23,876 nt of DNA, taken from DATELY01 sp035276085. Lineage in GTDB: Bacteria; Pseudomonadota; Gammaproteobacteria; Steroidobacterales; Steroidobacteraceae. Positions 5,702 to 13,718 of the stretch are shown in pieces. The DNA is taken from the NCBI GenBank assembly GCA_035276085.1, contig DATELY010000207.1, positions 1-23,876 of the forward strand, read 5' to 3'. Under the pieces are notes generated by a model. It was not told the origin of the DNA. It did no database searches and saw nothing but the letters and a program-made list of their open reading frames with translations. A program made the translations under genes and the position numbers. Position 1 is the first letter of the stretch; every line of letters begins with the position of its first letter.

Positions 5702-7810
5702 ATGAGCGCCTCGATCGATAAAGAGGATTCAACCGACTCAGGCGGCGGCGCGCGCGACGTACTGGCCGCCTGGCTGGAAGCTCATGCGGCCGGCGAGTGC
5801 GACACCCCCACGATGCAGGGCGGTTTTCTGGATGTTTGCCGGCGCAATCATGAGGCGCCCTGGGATGCGCTGGCCCTGCTGGATCAGTATCAGCGCCGGG
5901 GCAAGCTGGAGCCGGAGGTAGCGCGCGTCCTCAAGAGCGAAATCGCGCAGATGGTGTTCGGAACGCCGACCGAAGCGGGGGCGCATGCCCGCGAGAGCGC
6001 GCCACCGACGCAACCTTCCGGTTGGCGTGCGCCAAAGCCGCCTGCAGCGCCACCAGAGATCGAGAACGAAGACGACTCTGAGTCTGAGGAAGAAGAAGAG
6101 GAGGAGGCTGAGCCATCGGTCGCGCCTTCTCGCCCGCGCCCTCTCTCGAGCATTCCGCCGCGCGCGTCCAACCCGCCGGTTCAGTTTCCGCTCCGGTCGG
6201 CGCCCGCGCGTGTGCCCCAAACCCGTGCCGCGCTGCGCACCCTGCGGGTGCGATACGAGCTTCAGAGCATTCTCGGGCGCGGCACGGATGGCATCGTGTA
6301 TCGCGCGCTCGATCGCAATCGACAACATCTCGCGGAATCGCAGCGCTATGTCGCGATCAAGATCCTGCATGCCGATCCACCGCCGAGCGCTGAGGCGCTG
6401 ATCGAATACGAGCGCCGCGCGCATCGGGCGCAGTCGCTCGTCCATCCTCATCTCGTGCGAGTGCTGGATTTCGACCATGACGCTGACGTGCACTTTCTGG
6501 TCATGGAGCTGCTCCAGGGACAGGCGCTGGAAACGCTCCTCGAGCGCGGCGGCTTTGCGACCGATCGTGTTCTGAAAATCATCGCAGACATCGGCTCAGC
6601 GCTGGCGCATGCCCATGAGCATGGCGTCATCCTGGGGAATCTCACGCCGCGCAAAGTCATCATCACACCCGCTGGCGACGCCAAGGTCATCGACGTCGGC
6701 TTCCCAGCGCACTATGACGGCAGCGGGACCACGCGGTCGGAAGCTCACTTTGTGAACCGCTATACCAGCGCCGAACGCGTCAGTGGCGAGCCGCTGACGA
6801 CGAGCGACGACGTCTACAGTCTGGCGTGCATCGCATACGAGCTGCTCACGGGACGACACCCGTACGAGGGGCGCTCGGGAGCGGCCGCGCGCCTGCATCA
6901 ACTACGACCCGAGCCGATCAACCTCCTGCCCCGCCCGGCGTGGCTGGCGCTCGAACGTGCGTTGCGCTGGACGCGCGCGGAACGCGACCTCACAGCGTCC
7001 CAATTGGTCACGTCGCTGACGAGCACGGAGTCGTCTGCCGAGAGTGACCTCGCGATCCGGGCGCCACGTCGCGAAGCACAGCAGACCGCGCGGTCTCACA
7101 AAGGAATTTGGCTCGGTGCAATTCTGTTGGTGCTCTTGGCAGGTGTGGCCGCGTGGCTGCTGCTGCCCGCACCCGAGCGCAGTGAGGTGACCGATCGAAT
7201 CGAGGCGGTGAAAGACGCGGTCGATCCAGTACCGCCCGCGGCACAGACCGTTCCACCCAAACCCACCGATACGGCACGCTCGCTGGAGAGCGGCCAGCTC
7301 ATTCCGACCCAACCAGCCGGATCGGCAACCGGGCCGTCTGCACTGGAGGCGATCACCAACGGCGGTCCGTCGGCGAAGGGCAATGGAACAGCGGCTGCGC
7401 CCGCACCGGCCGCTCCGGCGGCGAGTTCCGTATCGAACACCAACCAGCCGGAGGCGAGTGCTGCCGGGAACGGTGTGATCGGCTTCCCCAAAGACACGTA
7501 CGTGGTCCGCGAAAGCGATGTGGTGGTTCGAATTCCCGTCGTGCGTACGCGCGGTACGCGGGGCGAGGTGTCCTTCCAGTGGCGGATCGAGCGCAATTCG
7601 GCAGAGCCTGGTACTGACTTCGCGGCCGTCGGACCGGGACGCGAATACATGGCAGCAGGGCAGAGCAGCACGGTGCTGCACATCCCGCTGGTGTCGGATA
7701 GCGAGCGCGAAGGGACCGAGATGTTCCTCGTGCACATCGACGAGGTGAGCGGGGGCGCTCGTCTCGGCGAATTGACGCGGGCTGCCGTCATCGTGGTAGA
7801 CGACGATTGA
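5702..7810 (+). CDS. Membrane pseudokinase with C-terminal Calx-beta-like domain
   Basis: A 702-residue, one-pass membrane protein. Residues 1-90 are an unrecognised helical region, then a Pro-rich linker with an acidic run (about 119-138). A Hanks-type kinase domain spans about 185-440: glycine loop GRGTDG (192-197), VAIK lysine K220, helix-C glutamate near E237, DVG (331-333) in place of DFG. The HRD motif reads LGN (311-313), and the following catalytic-loop Asn is K318, so phosphotransfer is unlikely; a pseudokinase is inferred. A transmembrane helix lies at about 468-490, then a Pro/Ala/Ser-rich linker. Residues 592-702 resemble a Calx-beta domain (PGTDF, EGTEMFLVHI, AAVIVVDDD). The kinase part would be cytoplasmic and the Calx-beta part periplasmic. 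Partner unknown. Confidence 0.85.
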   Translation: MSASIDKEDSTDSGGGARDVLAAWLEAHAAGECDTPTMQGGFLDVCRRNHEAPWDALALLDQYQRRGKLEPEVARVLKSEIAQMVFGTPTEAGAHARESAPPTQPSGWRAPKPPAAPPEIENEDDSESEEEEEEEAEPSVAPSRPRPLSSIPPRASNPPVQFPLRSAPARVPQTRAALRTLRVRYELQSILGRGTDGIVYRALDRNRQHLAESQRYVAIKILHADPPPSAEALIEYERRAHRAQSLVHPHLVRVLDFDHDADVHFLVMELLQGQALETLLERGGFATDRVLKIIADIGSALAHAHEHGVILGNLTPRKVIITPAGDAKVIDVGFPAHYDGSGTTRSEAHFVNRYTSAERVSGEPLTTSDDVYSLACIAYELLTGRHPYEGRSGAAARLHQLRPEPINLLPRPAWLALERALRWTRAERDLTASQLVTSLTSTESSAESDLAIRAPRREAQQTARSHKGIWLGAILLVLLAGVAAWLLLPAPERSEVTDRIEAVKDAVDPVPPAAQTVPPKPTDTARSLESGQLIPTQPAGSATGPSALEAITNGGPSAKGNGTAAAPAPAAPAASSVSNTNQPEASAAGNGVIGFPKDTYVVRESDVVVRIPVVRTRGTRGEVSFQWRIERNSAEPGTDFAAVGPGREYMAAGQSSTVLHIPLVSDSEREGTEMFLVHIDEVSGGARLGELTRAAVIVVDDD

Positions 7811-7876
7811 CCGACGACGGTCCGTTCACGTCGAATCAACCCATAACCAATTCATCGTCGTGATGCGGGACCCTTC

Positions 7877-8200
7877 GTGAACTTGCGCTTGAGCGAGCAT
7901 TCGCTGCGATGGCGTGTGAGCCGCGCCGAAGTCGATGTGCTCTTGTCGGGGCGTGCAGTAAAGCTGCTGCTTGCGCTGCCACGGGCACACAGCTTTCAAG
8001 TTGTCGTGCGGATGAGCGCAATCCAGGGCTGGCAACTGGACAGCGATCCGACCGGGCTCTGGCTCACGGTTCCGCGCGCGGAGCTGCAAGCATTGGCCGA
8101 CTCGCTGCCCACGAAAGAGCCGATCGAACATGTCCTCGACATCGATGGCCGCGAGCTCAAGCTGAGCTTCGAAGTCGATGTGAGGGAGAAGAAGAAATAG
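7877..8200 (+). CDS. Small conserved-looking protein of unknown function (DUF7009-like)
   Basis: A 107-residue protein starting at GTG 7877 with GGGA 6 nt upstream. The opening MNLRLSEHSLRWRVSRAEVD resembles the start of DUF7009-type proteins (pattern 'KLRI..NSLRLRLSRSEV'). I give this as a weak recognition. It has no signal peptide or membrane segment, ends in a basic EKKK tail, and seems to be a compact alpha/beta protein. It follows the pseudokinase gene by 66 nt on the same strand and converges on purD with only 39 nt between the stops. Confidence 0.65.
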   Translation: MNLRLSEHSLRWRVSRAEVDVLLSGRAVKLLLALPRAHSFQVVVRMSAIQGWQLDSDPTGLWLTVPRAELQALADSLPTKEPIEHVLDIDGRELKLSFEVDVREKKK

Positions 8201-8239
8201 CGCTGGAAATGTCGCTCTGCTCTGCAGCCGAGTGGACGC

Positions 8240-9517
8240 TTACTCGCGCGCGATGGCGCGATAGCCAATATCGCGGCGGAACTGCACGCCGGGCCAGGTG
8301 ATGGCATCCACCAGTGCATAGGCTTGCTGCTGGGCCTCACTGACCCGTTCGCCCAAACCGACAGCACACAACACGCGGCCTCCGTTCGTCATGACCTGAC
8401 CGGCCTGCAGCTCCGTACTCGCGTGAAACACCTTGCCGGGCAGGCCCGCGGCGCGGTCCAGTCCGGAGATGACGTCGCCTTTGCGCACGGTGTCGGGATA
8501 GCCGGCCGCCGCCATGACCACGCCAACGGCGGCGCGACCATCCCACTGTGCCGTTCGTGTCGCGAGCTGGCCGTCGATCGCCGCTTCACACAGCTCGACG
8601 AGATCCGATTGCAGGCGCATGAGGATGGGCTGCGTTTCCGGATCACCGAAGCGGCAATTGAACTCGAGCACGTTCGGTGTGCCGTCTGGCGCGATCATTA
8701 CGCCGGCATACAAGAATCCGAGGTAGGGCGTGCCTTCCGCTTTCAACCCGCGCACCGTGGGCCACATCACTTCTTCCATGATGCGTGTGTGGATGACCGC
8801 CGTGACGACAGGTGCCGGGGAGTACGCGCCCATGCCGCCCGTGTTCGGTCCGCGATCACCATCGAATACGCGCTTGTGATCCTGCGACGTCGCGAGCGGC
8901 AGAATGTGCTCGCCATCGACCATCGCGATGAAGCTCGCTTCTTCGCCTGCGAGAAACTCTTCGATCACGATCGTGTTGCCGGCCGCGCCAAACTGACCCG
9001 CGAACATGGCTTCGGCCGTTTGCACTGCTTCCTCAGTGCTGGCGCAGATGACGACGCCTTTGCCTGCAGCGAGTCCGTCTGCTTTCACCACCAACGGCGC
9101 GCGTTGGCGCGCGACCCACGCACGATCGAAGTTGCCCTTCGTGAACGTGGCATAGGCCGCCGTGGGAATCTTGTGTCGCGCGAGGAACGCTTTGGTGTAG
9201 GCCTTCGAGCCTTCCAGGCGCGCCGCCTCTTTGCGCGGCCCGAAACAGCGCAGACCCGCCGCGGCAAATGCATCGCACACACCCAACACGAGCGGAATCT
9301 CCGGTCCAACGATCGTGAGTCCGATGTGCTCGCGCCGCGCGAACGCAACGAGAGCCGCAATGTCATCCACCGCGATCGCAACGTTGCGGACGCGCTGTTC
9401 GAGCGCCGTGCCCGCATTGCCGGGAGCAACGAAAACCTGCGAGACCTTGGGTGACTGTGCGACTTTCCACGCCAATGCGTGCTCGCGGCCGCCGGAGCCG
9501 ATGATGAGTACGTTCAT
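8240..9517 (-). CDS. purD: Phosphoribosylamine-glycine ligase
   Basis: PurD joins 5-phosphoribosylamine and glycine with ATP to form glycinamide ribonucleotide, the second step of purine synthesis. The 425-residue length is standard. Visible motifs are the N-terminal GSGGREHALAWK nucleotide-like loop, GPEIPLVLG, the ATP-grasp core APLVVKADGLAAGKGV, EEFLAGEEASF, DHKRVFDGDRGPNTGGMGAYSP, and FNCRFGDPETQ near the metal site. It is the last gene of the fis-purH-purD run and is separated from purH by a heptamer-array hairpin. No PurR-type operator is apparent. Confidence 0.98.
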   Translation of the reverse strand: MNVLIIGSGGREHALAWKVAQSPKVSQVFVAPGNAGTALEQRVRNVAIAVDDIAALVAFARREHIGLTIVGPEIPLVLGVCDAFAAAGLRCFGPRKEAARLEGSKAYTKAFLARHKIPTAAYATFTKGNFDRAWVARQRAPLVVKADGLAAGKGVVICASTEEAVQTAEAMFAGQFGAAGNTIVIEEFLAGEEASFIAMVDGEHILPLATSQDHKRVFDGDRGPNTGGMGAYSPAPVVTAVIHTRIMEEVMWPTVRGLKAEGTPYLGFLYAGVMIAPDGTPNVLEFNCRFGDPETQPILMRLQSDLVELCEAAIDGQLATRTAQWDGRAAVGVVMAAAGYPDTVRKGDVISGLDRAAGLPGKVFHASTELQAGQVMTNGGRVLCAVGLGERVSEAQQQAYALVDAITWPGVQFRRDIGYRAIARE

Positions 9518-9535
9518 GCCATGCTCGATCGGTAA

Positions 9536-9597
9536 ACGGGCTACGGGCTACGGCCAGAGCGCGGAGTCTGGCTGTAGCCCGTTGCCCGTCACCCGTT
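9536..9597. repeat. Heptamer-array hairpin between purH and purD
   Basis: Read on the transcribed (minus) strand, just after the purH stop, are the heptamers ACGGGTG, ACGGGCA, ACGGGCT, ACAGCCA. A 12-nt loop follows, then TGGCCGT, AGCCCGT, AGCCCGT. The core stem (9543-9556 with 9569-9582) is 14 bp with one mismatch that is a G-U pair in RNA. There is no T-run, so it is not a classical terminator. It could stabilise or attenuate the message at this junction. Confidence 0.75.
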
Positions 9598-9601
9598 GCC
9601 T

Positions 9602-11173
9602 TCAATGTCTGAAATGTCTCATGCCCGTGAACACCATCGCGATGCCATGTTCGTTGGCCGAGGCGATGACTTCGCCGTCGCGCTTGGAGCCGCCGGGTTG
9701 AATGACGGACTTGATGCCGAAGGAGGCCGCCACATCGAGCCCGTCGCGGAACGGGAAGAACGCATCCGACGCCATCGCGGCGCCCTGAACGCTCAAACCC
9801 TCGTCCTGCGCCTTCATCGCTGCGATGCGCGACGACACGACGCGGCTCATCTGACCCGCGCCGACGCCGATCGTCATCTGATCCTGTGCATACACGATCG
9901 CATTTGATTTCACGAACTTGCACACGCGCCATGCAAACAGGAGATCCGACAGCTCGGCTTCCGTCGGCTTGCGCTCGGTGACGACCTGCAGGTCTGCCGG
10001 CAGGACCTCGCCGTCATCGCGCGTCTGCACGAGCAGTCCGCCGCTGACGCTGCGGTATTCCTGCGCGAGTGTCGAGCGCGCGAGCCCGCCGGTGGCCAGC
10101 ACACGGACGTTCTCCTTGCGGGCACAGAGCTCGAGCGCTGCGGGCTCGATTGCCGGTGCAATGATCAATTCGACGAACTGGCGTTCGACGATCAACTGAG
10201 CCGTCGCTGCGTCGAGTTTGCGATTGAACGCGATGATGCCGCCGAAGGCCGAGGTCGGATCGGTTTTGTAGGCACGTTCATACGCAGCACCGATGCTTGC
10301 CGCGATGGCGACGCCGCATGGATTGGCATGCTTGACGATGACGCACGCCGGCGCGTCGAACTGACGCACGCACTCGAAAGCCGTGTCGCCATCCGCCAGA
10401 TTGTTGTACGACAGCGACTTGCCTTGCAGCTGCTGCGCATTGCCGATGCCGCAGCCGTGATCGTTCGGCGCCGCGTAGAACGCGGCGCGCTGGTGCGGAT
10501 TCTCGCCATAGCGCAGATCCAGGCGCTTCTTGAACTGCAATGAGAGCGACGCGGGAAATTCGTCGGCGGGCGCGGCGAACACACGGCTCAAATAGCTTGC
10601 GACCGTTGCGTCGTATAGCGCTGTGTGCGCATACGCCTTTGCAGCCAGCCGTCGGCGTGTATCCAGCGTGATGCCGCCCTGTGCCGCGATTTCATCCTGC
10701 ACGCGCGCATAGTCGGCGGGATCGACGATCACGACGACACGCTCGTGATTCTTGGCCGCGGCACGCACCATCGCCGGCCCACCGATGTCGATGTTCTCGA
10801 TGGCGTCCTCGATCGTGCAATCCGGCTTCGCGATGGTTTGTGCGAAGGGGTAGAGATTCACCACCAGCATGTCGATCGGCTCGATGCCATGTGCTTGCAT
10901 CACGCTCTCGTCGACATTCGAGCGACCGAGCAGCCCGCCGTGAATCTTGGGATGCAGCGTCTTCACGCGTCCATCCATGATCTCGGGGAACCCTGTGTGT
11001 GCCGACACTTCTTTCACCGTGATCCCGTTCTGTTGCAACAGGCTCGCCGTACCGCCCGTTGACAGGATCTCGATGCGGCGCTGACTGAGCGCACGCGCAA
11101 AGGGGAGGAGGTTCTGCTTGTCGGAAACGCTGATGAGCGCGCGGCGGATGGGTGTAATCACAGTAGTGTTCAA
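9602..11173 (-). CDS. purH: Bifunctional AICAR transformylase / IMP cyclohydrolase
   Basis: PurH performs the last two steps of IMP synthesis. The 523-residue length is typical. The N-terminal MGS-like IMP cyclohydrolase domain shows RRALISVSDKQNLLPFA, STGGTASLL, GGRVKTLHPKIHGG-type sequence and IGGPAMVRAAAKNHERV. The C-terminal transformylase domain shows LRYGENPHQRA, the catalytic KHANPCGVA and DAFFPFRDG. The start is TTG at 11171-11173, overlapping the fis stop as TTGA; a GTG four codons in is the alternative. No strong ribosome binding site is seen at either, which suggests coupling to fis translation. Confidence 0.97.
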   Translation of the reverse strand: MNTTVITPIRRALISVSDKQNLLPFARALSQRRIEILSTGGTASLLQQNGITVKEVSAHTGFPEIMDGRVKTLHPKIHGGLLGRSNVDESVMQAHGIEPIDMLVVNLYPFAQTIAKPDCTIEDAIENIDIGGPAMVRAAAKNHERVVVIVDPADYARVQDEIAAQGGITLDTRRRLAAKAYAHTALYDATVASYLSRVFAAPADEFPASLSLQFKKRLDLRYGENPHQRAAFYAAPNDHGCGIGNAQQLQGKSLSYNNLADGDTAFECVRQFDAPACVIVKHANPCGVAIAASIGAAYERAYKTDPTSAFGGIIAFNRKLDAATAQLIVERQFVELIIAPAIEPAALELCARKENVRVLATGGLARSTLAQEYRSVSGGLLVQTRDDGEVLPADLQVVTERKPTEAELSDLLFAWRVCKFVKSNAIVYAQDQMTIGVGAGQMSRVVSSRIAAMKAQDEGLSVQGAAMASDAFFPFRDGLDVAASFGIKSVIQPGGSKRDGEVIASANEHGIAMVFTGMRHFRH

Positions 11174-11463
11174 GTCGACAAACCGTAGGTCTTCAGCTTC
11201 TTGCGCAGCGTGCCGCGGCTCAAGCCGAGGATATCGGCCGCACGGCTTTGATTGCCTTGTGCGTACTCGAGCACGGCTTGCAGCAGGGGCTCCTCGACTT
11301 CGCGCATCACGAGATCGTAGAGCTGTCCCGGCTTGTGCCCGTTGAGTGTCGCGAAATAGGCGTTCAGCGCTTCCGCCGTTTGCGTGCGCAGCGGCGGTAT
11401 GACGCGTGCAGACGGCCGATAAATAGGCTCGCGGCGGGTCCTGCTCTTTTTCTTCGTCGCCAT
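11170..11463 (-). CDS. fis: Fis nucleoid-associated DNA-binding protein
   Basis: Fis bends DNA, shapes the nucleoid and activates rRNA and other promoters in fast growth. This copy has 97 residues (98 in E. coli). The C-terminal helix-turn-helix reads QGNQSRAADILGLSRGTLRKKLKTYGL, very close to the E. coli Fis helices; the preceding EVEEPLLQAVLEYA is the dimerisation region. The first 20 residues (MATKKKSRTRREPIYR...) are unusually basic. The start at 11463 is chosen for length; the frame stays open upstream into dusB but that part does not look like Fis. It lies 20 nt after dusB, the classical dusB-fis pair, and overlaps purH. Confidence 0.96.
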   Translation of the reverse strand: MATKKKSRTRREPIYRPSARVIPPLRTQTAEALNAYFATLNGHKPGQLYDLVMREVEEPLLQAVLEYAQGNQSRAADILGLSRGTLRKKLKTYGLST

Positions 11464-11483
11464 GCCGTCACCGTTGACGTGAG

Positions 11484-12488
11484 TCACGCGGCCGCATCTT
11501 CGGACCGCATTTCCATTGAAACGAGCGCATCGAAATAGGTGCGCGTGGCTGCCAGCTGTTCGTGAGGGTCTTGCGTGCTCATCACGGCAGTACAAAAGGC
11601 CTGCGCTCGTGCGCGACCTTTGGCATACCAACCGATGTGTTTGCGCGCGATCCGAACCCCAGCCTCTCCCCCATAGAAGGCGTGAAGGTCGCGCAAATGG
11701 GCGAGCATGATATCACGGACCTCCGCGATGGAAGGTGGGTTGGGCAGTACGCCATCGCGTAGGAAAGCCGCGATCTCGCGAAAGATCCAGGGCCTGCCTT
11801 GTGCGCTGCGGCCGATCATCAGTCCATCGACACCGGTTCGGTCAAGCACTTGCCTGGCCTTCTGCGGCGAGTCGATGTCACCGTTGGCAAACACAGGAAC
11901 GCGCACCGCAGCTTTCACTGCGGCGATCGTGTCGTATTCCGCCGCGCCCTCGAACATGCCTGCACGAGTACGGCCATGCACCGCTATAGCGCTTACGCCG
12001 AGATCCTCCGCCATCCGCGCGATCACAACGGCATTGCGCTGCTCGTCGTTCCAGCCCGTGCGCATCTTCAACGTGACGGGCGCAGCCACTGCTTTAACGA
12101 CAGCCTGCAAGATCTCGTGCACCAAGGCTTCATTGCGCATGAGCGCGGAGCCGGCGGCCTGGTTGCACACCTTCTTGGCAGGACATCCCATGTTGATGTC
12201 GATGATCTGCGCACCCGCTTCGACGTTGAGGCGCGCAGCGTCGGCGAGCATTTGCGCATCGCCGCCCGCGATCTGTACGACGCGCGGCTCGGGCTCCTCG
12301 CTGTGGTCCATTCGCAGCCGCGACTTGCGCGTGTGCCACAAGCGCACGTCGGACGTGAGCATTTCTCCTGCTGCGAGCCCCGCGCCCAAACGGCGACACA
12401 ACCGCCGGAACGGCAGGTCCGTCACGCCGGCCATGGGCGCGAGCGCGAGATTATTGTCGAGCGCGTAGGGACCGATCGCGAGCGGCAT
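11484..12488 (-). CDS. dusB: tRNA-dihydrouridine synthase B
   Basis: DusB is an FMN- and NADPH-dependent enzyme that reduces uridine 17 of tRNAs. The 334 residues are slightly longer than E. coli DusB (321). Visible motifs are NNLALAPMAGVTDLPFRRL (FMN site), IDINMGCPAKKVCNQAAGSAL with the catalytic cysteine, TLKMRTGWND, IAVHGRTRAGMFEG and VFANGDIDSPQKA, ending with GRSAQGRPWIF. The C-terminal helical tRNA-binding domain follows. It is the first gene after a 107-bp gap and forms the conserved dusB-fis unit; in enterics this promoter also drives fis. Confidence 0.97.
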   Translation of the reverse strand: MPLAIGPYALDNNLALAPMAGVTDLPFRRLCRRLGAGLAAGEMLTSDVRLWHTRKSRLRMDHSEEPEPRVVQIAGGDAQMLADAARLNVEAGAQIIDINMGCPAKKVCNQAAGSALMRNEALVHEILQAVVKAVAAPVTLKMRTGWNDEQRNAVVIARMAEDLGVSAIAVHGRTRAGMFEGAAEYDTIAAVKAAVRVPVFANGDIDSPQKARQVLDRTGVDGLMIGRSAQGRPWIFREIAAFLRDGVLPNPPSIAEVRDIMLAHLRDLHAFYGGEAGVRIARKHIGWYAKGRARAQAFCTAVMSTQDPHEQLAATRTYFDALVSMEMRSEDAAA

Positions 12489-12519
12489 ACCGGGTTCGAG
12501 AGCTTGGGAAAGGGGCGCG

Positions 12520-12525
12520 AGTGTA
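12520..12525 (-). promoter_or_regulatory. Candidate -10 box for dusB-fis
   Basis: On the minus strand TACACT lies about 32 nt upstream of the dusB start within the only sizeable gap (107 bp) near it. No convincing -35 hexamer is found 16-18 nt upstream, so this is a weak call. The region is where the dusB-fis promoter would be expected. Confidence 0.3.
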
Positions 12526-12595
12526 GCGCCTGCAGGAATCGTGTGCTGTTACCGGCGCTGCGTCCCGCGCAGTTGCTGCGTCGACGGTGTCTTCA

Positions 12596-13714
12596 TCACG
12601 GCGCCTCTTCTGCGCAGACGACACCGGCCGTGCGCTTCAGGCACAGATCGAAGCGAAATCCCTCCGCTTCGGGGCCGGGATCCGCGATTGCTACGCGCGC
12701 CTCGGTCTTCTGATTGGGCGCGAGCAAGCCGCTCGTGGGCGTGGACGTTCCATATTCGTCAGGGCGGAACTCGCGCGCACGCACGGCACTGCCCCAACGG
12801 TCTTCGAGTACGAGCTTGAGCAGCGGATACGGCTGCGGATAGCTCGCCCGATTGGTGATCGTCGCGCGCACCGTCAACGTGCCTGGGGTTGCGGGATCCG
12901 CCATGACGCCGCGTTGCTTGAGCTCGTACGCGCTCAAATCCCAATCAGGGTCCAGCTGCATGCCGAACGCGGAGTACACAGTGCTCAGCCACGGCCCGAC
13001 GCGCGGATGGCGTGCAAGCTGAGCACGCTCGTGATGCACGATCTGGATGAGCAGCAGGAAAGCGAGCGGCACGAGCGCCACTTTCCAGATTTTCGGCGTG
13101 AGCTTGCGCGGCTTCGACGTGTTGAGCAGATCGAGCTCGTGCTCGATGGATGCAGCAGGTGGCGGTGACTGTGCCGTTACCGGCGTCGATTCGAGTTGTG
13201 CGGCTTCTTCGTCGCTTGCATCGAGCCGACGTTCGGCCTCGCGCAGCAATGCTTCATCTTCCTCCGCTACGCGCCGCGCCAGAAATCGGGCACTGCTTTC
13301 GAAGGGTGGTGTGTCGGCTTCGTTGTCTGAGACGGCTTCAGCCGGCGCACCTTCGATGACGTGCACTTCGCGCACGACTTCTGCCGCAACATCGGAGTTG
13401 TCACTCTCCGTATGTGGAACGCGATACGTCCCCGTGATCTCGATGCGCTCTCCTTCGAGCGTGATGTCCTCTTGCGCCGGCGGCTCTTCGACCACGATGT
13501 TTTCAGATCGCTCGGGTGCGGCCGGAGCGGCGGGCTCGCGTGCAGCGCCCAGCGGCTCGCCGGGAGCCAGCGGTTGACCATCATCATCGAGCAGTCGCAT
13601 CGTCGCATCGAACTGCGTGCGACAGCGGCCGCAGCGAACCTGACCGCTCGCGGCACGCAGGATCGCGGGTGTGATGCGAAAGGTCGTCTGGCACTCAGGG
13701 CATTGAGTGAGCAT
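12596..13714 (-). CDS. MJ0042-type zinc-ribbon, DUF3426 membrane protein
   Basis: A 372-residue protein. The N-terminal zinc ribbon has C5, C8, C28 and C31 (CPECQTTFRITP...VRCGRCRTQF), the MJ0042-type signature. A long acidic, disordered-looking linker (about 45-200) follows, then a single membrane helix at about 209-227. The C-terminal part, which includes NRASYPQPYPLLKLVLEDRWG, YGTSTPTSGLLAPNQKTEARV and GFRFDLCL, is the DUF3426 domain, probably periplasmic with an Ig-like fold. Function is unknown. Its position between prmA and dusB-fis is a recurrent gammaproteobacterial arrangement. The start is 4 nt after the prmA stop, so the two are cotranscribed. Confidence 0.9.
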   Translation of the reverse strand: MLTQCPECQTTFRITPAILRAASGQVRCGRCRTQFDATMRLLDDDGQPLAPGEPLGAAREPAAPAAPERSENIVVEEPPAQEDITLEGERIEITGTYRVPHTESDNSDVAAEVVREVHVIEGAPAEAVSDNEADTPPFESSARFLARRVAEEDEALLREAERRLDASDEEAAQLESTPVTAQSPPPAASIEHELDLLNTSKPRKLTPKIWKVALVPLAFLLLIQIVHHERAQLARHPRVGPWLSTVYSAFGMQLDPDWDLSAYELKQRGVMADPATPGTLTVRATITNRASYPQPYPLLKLVLEDRWGSAVRAREFRPDEYGTSTPTSGLLAPNQKTEARVAIADPGPEAEGFRFDLCLKRTAGVVCAEEAP

Positions 13715-13718
13715 GTGA

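Noticed and set aside
7800..7861. Inverted repeat ACGACGAT/ATCGTCGT after the pseudokinase gene
   Set aside because: The arms are only 8 bp with a loop of about 46 nt, and the bases are low-complexity; likely chance.
8324..9454. A 376-codon open frame antisense to purD
   Set aside because: It is Arg/His-rich low-information sequence typical of antisense frames in GC-rich DNA, while purD is unmistakable.
11464..11631. Upstream extension of fis into dusB
   Set aside because: Fis is about 98 residues and the extension overlaps the dusB 3' end in another frame with no Fis similarity.
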